64,000 nucleotides of DNA, taken from contig CAJTJB010000001.1 in the NCBI GenBank assembly GCA_910576955.1, forward strand, positions 1-64,000. Direction: 5' to 3'. Both the position numbers and the translations under genes were made by a program. This document shows, one piece after another, positions 6,785 through 13,565 of this stretch (its first letter is position 1; every line of letters starts with the position of its first letter). This stretch comes from an uncultured Alphaproteobacteria bacterium. Its GTDB lineage: Bacteria > Pseudomonadota > Alphaproteobacteria > RF32 > CAG-239. Below the pieces are notes generated by a model. That model saw only the letters and a list, made by a program, of their open reading frames with translations, was not told the DNA's origin and did no database searches.

Positions 6785-8970
6785 TTAGCCCTTCCTGTCT
6801 TTTGAAATAAGCAACTATTATCCCATTTAGGTAATTGATTTAACCACCCCAAACTATAAGCAATTAAATTTGAATACATTATTGTAACTGGTAATGGTGC
6901 TACAAAATAGCTTCTCCAAGAATGAGCCGAAAAATTAAATATTTGATTGCTCAAATATTTAATATCCTTAAAGGTAGAATCTTTATGAACACTTGCATAA
7001 ACACATTGAGGGTGGCCATCATTAGCTTTTTTAAGTTCTGCTCCCCCTGTTAAACATAGTAACATGGCATAATCTGAAATTTTAAAATACTGTCCCCTAG
7101 TTGGTGCCAAACATCCCTTGCTTTCATTATTCTTATTTGTATCAAAAGTTTCCCATAAATGTTCTTTTGATAATTTTACAAATGCATATTCAATATTATA
7201 TTCTTTGAATTTTTTTATAACATCTTTTACGGCTTCAATTTCATATCCATTAAATTCTTTTACCATAGAGTGAAAGACAATTCTGATAGTGTCACCTTCT
7301 ACCCAACTCATGGATGCTTTAACTTTATCAATTGTAGTTTCCAAAACATTTGCTAATTCGTCTTTATATCCATCAGGAGAAACCGCATTAGATTTTCCAG
7401 TAAGAATATATTGACCGCTACCGCTAAATACTGTTGTTATTCCCATAACTCTATTTTTTCTGGTATTCTGCTCACCTTCAGAAATAAAAGCACTGCCAAT
7501 TCCTATTACCAACTCATGTACAACAGTTGGTATTGATTGCAATAACCAAGGGACACCTCCCATTTTTGCATATGTAGCTAAAGCCATATTATTTAATGAA
7601 TATCCTAGGGTTATATCATTTTGTTGAAGTATCTCTATTGTAAAATCCTGAACCGGTATATCACGAGCCATCAACATTGATTTTGCGGTAAAATAAGGAT
7701 TATCCTTAACATTCAAATCTTTAAATGATTTTTCAATCTGAACCAATGCTAAATCCCATAATTTCTCGCCAGCCTTATATTCCAAAGCATTTTCAATGGC
7801 TTTTTTATATCCTGCGGGTGTATTTGATGCAAATGTAAATATTTTAACAGTACTTCGGCCAATTCCAAATTTTCCTTCTAAACCATTACTAAAATATTTA
7901 TGTTCATTAATTCCACTCAGAAATTTACGAACAAATTGTTCAACATCTCCTTGCCTTGATTCTGAACAAATTACACATATCGCAGGGTTATTTCTGTCAA
8001 AATGAGCTTTTGTATAAGGACCAAACTTTTTCAAACCATATTCTATTCCTGTTGCAATAGAACTATTTGCAAATGTAAATTGCGGTTTTTCAAAATTATT
8101 TATTTTAGAAGTGATATTAAAAAGTTCCTCAATTTGAATTCCATTATTTTCAAAAAATTGAGATTTTTTAAGAAAATTTGCAAAAGCTTTAATCTTGCTA
8201 AATTTATTTTTACCGTTACTAAAAGCGGAAACAGCATTATACAACTTCTCGTTTATTTTATAAGCAGATGTCCTATACAAAAGACTCAAATAATCTTTAA
8301 TATTTTTATAGCTCGGTATCAAGAAAAGGCTATCTGAAGCATAATTCTGGCTATCGCCATTTGTTTCACAAATAATATTATTTCCTTCATAGCTTTTAAT
8401 TTTTCCAACTTTTTTTCTTTCACCATTAGGCAAATTTATGTAAGCCTTTCTTCCGATTAAATTAAAACCTTTAGAATAAAAATAATTGCATGGATAGCTT
8501 GTCTGATATCTAACGGAGGTATCAACTAAAATGCAGGTCTCATTCTCAATTTCCCGAACATCAATCAAGTACGCAGGAAGTGCCGCAAAAGGAAAATCAG
8601 TATTTAAAACTTTTTTTATAATGTCTTCCTCAGACTTAGAGCTAATAAGGCAAATCGGATTAAAACCCCAAGCCTTATTTTTTCCAGCGTTATCAATAGC
8701 TTTTTTTATTGCATATTTTATTAAAACTTTTCTAAAATCACTATATTCTTCATCCGTAACATCAATCTCTTTTACGCACTCTTGTAATTTGCTATCATAT
8801 TGCTGTTCAAATGAAAAACCTAATATTTCCATACCTTTATGTCGATAAAATATGACAGATTTATATTTTACTTTCAATTCATTAAATAAATCATCAGAAT
8901 ATTTTAAAACACAAACAGAAAATTTTGTTCGTTTTAATTTAACAGGGCATCCATTCAAATAAATTGCCAT
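6772..8970 (-). CDS. long prokaryotic Argonaute, catalytically inactive PIWI
   Basis: This 732-aa protein shows the N/PAZ-like, MID and PIWI layout. The MID pocket that holds the guide 5' end is visible as Y426 and K430 (NPYFTAKSM), Q441 (DIPVQDF) and K469, followed by the hallmark KMGGVPW (469-475). The PIWI domain starts with VIGIGSAF where active enzymes have GID, so the first catalytic aspartate is G492. The later IVFHSMVKEF (about 564-573) also lacks the usual aspartate. Guide-directed cleavage should therefore be lost. This fits the long-B pAgo clade, which recognises invading nucleic acid and activates a partner; here the partner is the overlapping PD-(D/E)XK nuclease. The very AT-rich sequence points to horizontal transfer. 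Confidence 0.88.
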   Translation of the reverse strand: MAIYLNGCPVKLKRTKFSVCVLKYSDDLFNELKVKYKSVIFYRHKGMEILGFSFEQQYDSKLQECVKEIDVTDEEYSDFRKVLIKYAIKKAIDNAGKNKAWGFNPICLISSKSEEDIIKKVLNTDFPFAALPAYLIDVREIENETCILVDTSVRYQTSYPCNYFYSKGFNLIGRKAYINLPNGERKKVGKIKSYEGNNIICETNGDSQNYASDSLFLIPSYKNIKDYLSLLYRTSAYKINEKLYNAVSAFSNGKNKFSKIKAFANFLKKSQFFENNGIQIEELFNITSKINNFEKPQFTFANSSIATGIEYGLKKFGPYTKAHFDRNNPAICVICSESRQGDVEQFVRKFLSGINEHKYFSNGLEGKFGIGRSTVKIFTFASNTPAGYKKAIENALEYKAGEKLWDLALVQIEKSFKDLNVKDNPYFTAKSMLMARDIPVQDFTIEILQQNDITLGYSLNNMALATYAKMGGVPWLLQSIPTVVHELVIGIGSAFISEGEQNTRKNRVMGITTVFSGSGQYILTGKSNAVSPDGYKDELANVLETTIDKVKASMSWVEGDTIRIVFHSMVKEFNGYEIEAVKDVIKKFKEYNIEYAFVKLSKEHLWETFDTNKNNESKGCLAPTRGQYFKISDYAMLLCLTGGAELKKANDGHPQCVYASVHKDSTFKDIKYLSNQIFNFSAHSWRSYFVAPLPVTIMYSNLIAYSLGWLNQLPKWDNSCLFQKTGRAKWFL

Positions 8971-9103
8971 ATTTCAGCTTTCAGACAGAATTAAATAAAT
9001 TTTGCAAAAAGACTACAAATCAAAAAAAGGTAGCTTATATTGAATACTTAGGAATTTTTTTATTCTGTATCAAGAGCTAAAAGTATTTTTTTATAAATTT
9101 TTA

Positions 9104-9364
9104 CTACTTAGCATCTTCTCTATCCGCCCTTTCAAAAATAGCACCTAAGACTTCAAGATTTTTAATCGTGGCCTTTAATATCTTGTTTTGCATTGCCCTG
9201 AGTGTATAAAAATTTTTGCTTTTGTTTGATTCCATTGTTTTAACAATCATTTCAACTTCAAGACCAGTATAACAACGCATTATCCGTGTAAACGGATTAC
9301 TGAAATGTTTCAGTGCATAATTTAATGCCGTATTGTCCAGACAAATATAAAAGTCCTTAATCAT
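9104..9364 (-). CDS. small hypothetical protein
   Basis: This 86-aa, mostly helical protein (starts MIKDFYICLDNTALNYAL, ends FERADREDAK) has no recognised domain. It stands alone about 130 nt upstream of the Argonaute start on the same strand, so it could be a first gene of that operon, although no overlap or shared signal shows this. Base composition matches the island. Confidence 0.45.
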   Translation of the reverse strand: MIKDFYICLDNTALNYALKHFSNPFTRIMRCYTGLEVEMIVKTMESNKSKNFYTLRAMQNKILKATIKNLEVLGAIFERADREDAK

Positions 9365-9525
9365 TTTTATTATTTCCTTCTGCTGTTGGCTATATAATAA
9401 AAATATTGAGCACTAGCCTTTTTCTATTGTCATCATCTGCCGCAAATCGTCATCCATGCCGTTAATAATAAGGTATATCTCCGTTAATTCCTGCTCGTAT
9501 TTTTTCCTAAGGTCATAAACCTTGG

Positions 9526-9948
9526 TCAGCCAGACTGGAGAGGAGTTGCATTTTTTGATGTAACTCCTTGATTTTTATCATAAAATTGTGGTTCGCAAAA
9601 ATTCATATACCCTGATTGTACATTTCCGTTATAATTTGCTTGAAGGCCTTGGTTTATAAGGCTTGGCATCGGTTCGTATGGCGTTGGTTTATTTCTCTTG
9701 GATATGGTAAGATTTACAAACTCATCAAACGGAAATCTTAATTTGTAACTGATTTGCCCTTCGGTCAAGGTAATGTTCTCAAACACGAACTTTAACAGCA
9801 GTCTTTTCAAATCCACATTAGAAGATTTTTCAAAAATATATCCTGCTTTTGTTGCAATATCCAATAATCCCAGAATCGTTTCATCAAAGCTGTTATCGGC
9901 CTTTTCGTGAGCTACAATCTTGTTATTTAACTTTGGAACATAGAACCA
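9526..9948 (-). pseudogene. C-terminal fragment of a serine recombinase
   Basis: An open frame without a proper start reads KLNNKIVAHEKADNSFDE, then LKRLLLKFVFENITLTEG and RFPFDEFVNL. This is the pattern of the last domain of large serine recombinases: a coiled-coil stretch, an LLKFVF-N-L strand and a PFD motif. The catalytic and DNA-binding parts are missing upstream. After its stop the sequence 9411-9530 keeps coding character in another frame (LTKVYDLRKKYEQELTEI), so more decayed coding DNA lies there. It marks an old insertion at this end of the island. Confidence 0.6.
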
Positions 9949-10067
9949 TTATTCCAAAGCTTGACCAGATTCCCGATACTGATTTTATCTATCACTTTTA
10001 TGTCAGCAAAATTGTTTCTTTTATAATTTATTTCAATTTTAAAGTTTTCTTTTGCCTGAAATAACAT
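9927..10067 (-). CDS. tiny hypothetical ORF overlapping the small membrane protein
   Basis: A 46-codon frame starts MLFQAKENFKIEINYK inside the 3' end of the small ORF at 10039-10173 and runs into the recombinase remnant. It has no known motif and no separate ribosome binding site. It may be translated by coupling, or be a fragment of a broken gene. Confidence 0.25.
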   Translation of the reverse strand: MLFQAKENFKIEINYKRNNFADIKVIDKISIGNLVKLWNNGSMFQS

Positions 10068-10173
10068 CAGATATAAAAATATCCCTTTCTATATCCCGCA
10101 TAAGATGTTTTGACGGCTTTTCGTCTTTTCCAATAATCCAGCAAAACACTAAAAACAACCCTAAAATCCACAT
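10039..10173 (-). CDS. 44-aa small membrane protein
   Basis: An ATG at 10173 lies 7 nt after a perfect AGGAGG. The product begins MWILGLFLVFCWIIG, one membrane segment, followed by a charged tail (KDEKPSKHLMRDIERDIF). The strong ribosome binding site and clear membrane helix support real translation. Its function is unknown, and it is the only intact gene between the recombinase remnant and the ankyrin locus on this strand. Confidence 0.55.
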   Translation of the reverse strand: MWILGLFLVFCWIIGKDEKPSKHLMRDIERDIFISDVISGKRKL

Positions 10174-10504
10174 GATAAACCTCCTTTAAGATTCATTTAT
10201 TAACTCAATTAAACAATCTGTATAATCCTATGTTTTCCTCTGCCTGATAAAATGGTTCATTTTCATCATAATTTTTGAGATTGTTAATTAGGCTTAATAT
10301 ACATAAAATCAATTAGAATGTCAATACATATAGCTGATATCCCGATAATCAGGATAAGTATAGGGCAGATGATGATAAATTTAGAGATAACTATCATCAC
10401 CCATGGCGTTCTAAAAAATAGTCTTATTGGCAAATTTTAAAGCAATTCCATTTGGTGTTGCTTTTTATTTTTATATCAATATAATATTATAGAAGGAGCT
10501 AGAA
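10174..10504. other. AT-rich intergenic stretch with one hairpin
   Basis: No gene is supported in this stretch. AAAGCAA/TTGCTTT (10439-10464), followed by a T-rich tract to about 10473, could be a terminator reading rightward. TATCC/GGATA lies further upstream. The last bases carry the AAGGAG ribosome binding site of the frameshifted gene at 10505. Confidence 0.4.
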
Positions 10505-10788
10505 ATGCAAAAATTAAAATTTTTTTTTATTTTATATTAGGGCTTAGTCTTATCCCTTTTTTATTTAGCTTTCCTTACGCTTATATATTAAAAACAGACA
10601 ATTTAAAAGAATTTAAGTCCTATTGGTTTATTTCTTACCTTTTAATATATTTATTTTTTCCGCTTTTATATCAAAAAAACATCAAAAAACGTTTTTCCAA
10701 TAAATATGCTTTTTATGGCATACTTTACCTTGTATTTTTTATTTTAGGGTTATGGTTATCTTTTTCTTTTGATGTTATTGTGTTTTAA
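10505..10788 (+). pseudogene. small multi-pass membrane protein gene frameshifted at a T9 run
   Basis: An AAGGAG sits 6 nt before the ATG at 10505, which reads MQKLKFFF and hits a stop after 11 codons. Adding one T to the nine-T run at about 10520-10528 restores an open frame to the TAA at 10786-10788, giving about 94 aa. The restored product has three hydrophobic segments (around GLSLIPFLFSFPYAY, WFISYLLIYLFFPLLY and YGILYLVFFILGLWL). It may be a mutation, an assembly error, or a slippage-dependent gene. Confidence 0.6.
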
Positions 10789-10796
10789 CCTAATTT

Positions 10797-11582
10797 TTAA
10801 TTAAGTGACATTGATGTCAGCAGTCTTTCTTCTTGTTTTTTGCGGCAAAATAAATAAATATTTCGAAATGTGTTTAATGTTTCATAAATTTTCCGATTAT
10901 TGTTTTCTTTTGCCACTTTTTTTAATGTATATCTGCCAACTTTATAGAAAAATTGCTCCGGTTCCATTCCCAATAGTCTGATTAAATTCATCGGATTATC
11001 GTTTTGATGTGCCGCAGCATGAAAAATAGGTAACCACTTTTCCTTATCTTGAGCATAAAGATTTGCTCCATTAGCAATTAAGACATTAACAACATCAATA
11101 TTATTAAATCTGGCGGCGGCCATAAGCGGGGTATAATGATAAATGTCCTCTTGGTCATTTACATCATATTTTTGCTTTTTAATTAAATACTCACAAATTT
11201 CCCAATTTGGATTATATTCTGCGGCAATAACCAAAGCATTATCTTTATATTGATTTCTTGCGTTTTTATCTGCTCCGCTCTCTATTAAATAATCAATAAT
11301 ATCACAATTACGGGAAACGCGGCAAGCATACAACAAGGCTGTTTCTTTATCTCTTGCCTGTAATTCTAAATCTGCTCCGGCTTCAACGATAATTCTTACC
11401 AGATCTAAATCATCTTCCGTGATTGCCGCCATCAACGGAGTACGCCCATTTTCATTTGTCGCATCAATATTTATACCTTCCTGCAGCAAAAAATAAACTT
11501 TTGTTGTTTCCTTCTTTTCTATGGCTTTAATCAATTCATTGAATTTTTTATAAGATGTCGACCTTTTTTTAGTTTTCTGCAT
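10797..11582 (-). CDS. ankyrin-repeat protein
   Basis: This 261-aa cytoplasmic protein is built of about five ankyrin repeats. Repeat cores are NENGRTPLMAAI, RDKETALLYAC, QYKDNALVIAAE, IYHYTPLMAAARFNN and EKWLPIFHAAAHQND, each followed by a helix ending in a GAD/GAN turn. A basic N-terminus (KTKKRSTSYKK) and a helical C-terminal tail frame the repeats. There is no signal peptide. Ankyrin repeats mediate protein-protein contacts and are common in host-associated alphaproteobacteria, where some are effectors; nothing here proves export. It lies 6 nt after the phosphatase gene, so it is the third gene of an operon. Confidence 0.85.
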   Translation of the reverse strand: MQKTKKRSTSYKKFNELIKAIEKKETTKVYFLLQEGINIDATNENGRTPLMAAITEDDLDLVRIIVEAGADLELQARDKETALLYACRVSRNCDIIDYLIESGADKNARNQYKDNALVIAAEYNPNWEICEYLIKKQKYDVNDQEDIYHYTPLMAAARFNNIDVVNVLIANGANLYAQDKEKWLPIFHAAAHQNDNPMNLIRLLGMEPEQFFYKVGRYTLKKVAKENNNRKIYETLNTFRNIYLFCRKKQEERLLTSMSLN

Positions 11583-11588
11583 TGCGTC

Positions 11589-12044
11589 TTATTCCAAAAA
11601 TTTCAAAAAGGCATCGCAGCCCTCAACGATGTCCCAGTAGGTTTCGTCAAAGTTTCCGGTGTACCACGGGTCTTTGATGTTGCGGGGATGGGCGGTGAAG
11701 TCTAACAGGCGGCGGACTTTGCCTTCAGTATCCGGACCGGTGATGGATTGGATTTCTTCAATATTGCTGTCATCCATTGCTAAAATATAATCATAATACG
11801 CATAATCTTCGGGACGTATACGCCGGGAATAGTGCTCTTCGTACGGAACGTGCATTGCGTGCAGCATTTCTCTGGTGCCGTGATGTATACCCGCGTGGCA
11901 CATTTCGTTATATCCTTCGGTGGCGGCAGAAGCTATTTCGAACTTTGCCGACATACCCCGTTCGGTGACCATCTGTTTAAATACAAATTCTGCCATCGGC
12001 GAGCGGCAGATATTGCCCAGACACACAAACAAAACTTTAATCAT
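11589..12044 (-). CDS. low-molecular-weight protein tyrosine phosphatase
   Basis: This 151-aa protein is full length for the family. The signature CLGNICRS gives the nucleophile C8 and phosphate-binding R14, and the general acid is the aspartate of KDPWYTG near residue 125. These enzymes remove phosphate from protein tyrosines; bacterial members often control capsule or exopolysaccharide kinases, and others act on host proteins. Its gene overlaps the secreted LprI-like gene upstream by 8 nt and is followed after 6 nt by the ankyrin gene. No tyrosine kinase gene lies nearby. Confidence 0.93.
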   Translation of the reverse strand: MIKVLFVCLGNICRSPMAEFVFKQMVTERGMSAKFEIASAATEGYNEMCHAGIHHGTREMLHAMHVPYEEHYSRRIRPEDYAYYDYILAMDDSNIEEIQSITGPDTEGKVRRLLDFTAHPRNIKDPWYTGNFDETYWDIVEGCDAFLKFLE

Positions 12045-13101
12045 TTTGATGTTCCCTGAAATATTTTAATTTAATACCTTGCGGATAATTTTTCTTCAAG
12101 CGCTCAATCCAGTCTTCAAACTTTTTGGGGATGTCATTTTCGGTTTTGCCGTGCGGGGCATAGACGATGATGTGATTTTTATTTTCATCATCGTAGTTTG
12201 CTGAAATGAAAGCCAGCCAAATTTCTTTTGCATCTATGTAAAAGGCTGTTTCATATAAGGTGTAAAGCCCCGGCACACCATAGGTATAATAACAATACTG
12301 ATTATTTTCGCCGTTTTCAGAATATCTGTCACTAAGGCTTATACGCATTTCGTCATAGTCTTCTTTTGCCATATTGTTTTGCAAATAATCTTGAAACAAT
12401 ATCAAACTGTCCGGATACATATACTCTGGGCATTTTCCAAGATATTCGAACAGGTTGAGAGGTTTTTCCGCACGCTTTTCATATCCGTTACGGATTGTTT
12501 TGACGTAAAATTCCCATAAACATTTTTCATCTGCAGCACATTGTTCTCGTTTTGCATACCACTCGTCTGTTTTAAGATGGGCATAATTTTTTGCAACTTC
12601 TAAATCTGCTTTCGATAAATCTTCGGAAGCGCAAATTTCTTTCTGCGCAGCGGTCAAATCATCTCCCCAGCAGTCAAAATCGGTTTTATAACGAAGCGGA
12701 TTGGTTTCGTGTTCGTACTCGCCCTCAAAATAACCGCGCATACCGCAATAGATATTACTATTTTTATCCTCTTTTTTTACGGTAATCCTCCGTTTTTGCG
12801 CATCTAATGTAAATTTTATGATATACGGCGTTTCCGGCTCAAATTCTTCCGCTTTGTCCGTAAATACGGCTGTGTTTTCGTTTACTGCCATTTCACCGTT
12901 AATATCGCAAGTATGTGCCCCGTGATATGTTATTATCTCAAAATGGCATTTGTTATCTCGGCAATTTGTGATTTGCAGACTGCCGCCGATGCTGCTTAAA
13001 TAGCGTTCATATATCCATTTTCCTTCCCACAGCGGTTGTGCATGCAATGAATTGCTGCCGATGAACAGGGCGATAAGCAAAAGCACGAATCTTTTATTCA
13101 T
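12037..13101 (-). CDS. secreted protein with an LprI-like (DUF1311) segment
   Basis: This 354-aa protein begins with a signal peptide (MNKRFVLLLIALFIGSNSLHA). The mature part has a beta-rich domain (about 22-130) with paired cysteines (ITNCRDNKCHFE), then FDCWGDDLTAAQKEICASED, the cysteine pattern of LprI-like/DUF1311 domains, whose known members bind or inhibit lysozyme. A second helical and beta part of about 150 residues has no recognised family. A consensus AAGGAGG precedes the start. It is the first gene of an operon with the tyrosine phosphatase and the ankyrin protein. Location is probably periplasmic. Confidence 0.7.
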   Translation of the reverse strand: MNKRFVLLLIALFIGSNSLHAQPLWEGKWIYERYLSSIGGSLQITNCRDNKCHFEIITYHGAHTCDINGEMAVNENTAVFTDKAEEFEPETPYIIKFTLDAQKRRITVKKEDKNSNIYCGMRGYFEGEYEHETNPLRYKTDFDCWGDDLTAAQKEICASEDLSKADLEVAKNYAHLKTDEWYAKREQCAADEKCLWEFYVKTIRNGYEKRAEKPLNLFEYLGKCPEYMYPDSLILFQDYLQNNMAKEDYDEMRISLSDRYSENGENNQYCYYTYGVPGLYTLYETAFYIDAKEIWLAFISANYDDENKNHIIVYAPHGKTENDIPKKFEDWIERLKKNYPQGIKLKYFREHQND

Positions 13102-13192
13102 TTTTCCTCCTTACTTTATGCCCCTGACCATATATTACCGCAGCAATAAAATCAAGTCTTTTTGTGTCGTTAACAACGGGTGCATAAAAACG

Positions 13193-13219
13193 TTGACATC
13201 GGGGATTATGTTATATAAA
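13193..13219 (+). promoter_or_regulatory. probable promoter of the STAS-SpoIIE operon
   Basis: TTGACA at 13193-13198 is followed by TATAAA at 13214-13219 (spacing 15) or TAAATT at spacing 17. It lies about 30-50 nt upstream of the STAS gene start and is the only good -35 in the divergent intergenic region. Confidence 0.45.
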
Positions 13220-13250
13220 TTGGCAGAGATTTAAGATATAGGAGTTGATT

Positions 13251-13565
13251 ATGGAATCTGAAAACAGAACATTAAAAATCGAGCAAACAAAAAATCAGGG
13301 CGTGCTGATTTGTAGGCTTGCCGGATGGCTTGACCCCAACACGACGCCCGAATTAGAAAACGCGCTTGATTTGGTTGATGTTGAAGAACTTATTTTTGAT
13401 ATGCAAAACGTTGAATATGTTTTTTCCGCAGGGTTGCGCGCCTTTTTGTTTTTTGAAAAAACTATGAAAGCTAAAAACGGTGCTATGCGCCTTATTCACG
13501 TTTCCGACTTCGTTAAATCTATTTTTGATATGGTCGGCTTTCAGGATGTTATAGAAAACGCTTAA
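13251..13565 (+). CDS. STAS-domain anti-sigma factor antagonist
   Basis: This 104-aa single STAS domain starts at the ATG 6 nt after AGGAG. The loop that carries the phosphorylated serine in the SpoIIAA/RsbV family is visible as NVEYVFSAGLRAF. In the family, the unphosphorylated form binds an HATPase kinase/anti-sigma and releases the kinase's other partner. The next gene, overlapping by 1 nt (TAATG), encodes both the phosphatase and an HATPase domain, so the two proteins probably form one self-contained partner-switching circuit. Confidence 0.88.
   Translation: MESENRTLKIEQTKNQGVLICRLAGWLDPNTTPELENALDLVDVEELIFDMQNVEYVFSAGLRAFLFFEKTMKAKNGAMRLIHVSDFVKSIFDMVGFQDVIENA

Noticed and set aside
6772..8970. 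Considered as an active DNA-guided slicer Argonaute
   Set aside because: The first PIWI aspartate is glycine (VIGIGSAF) and the third position also lacks aspartate, so cleavage is not expected.
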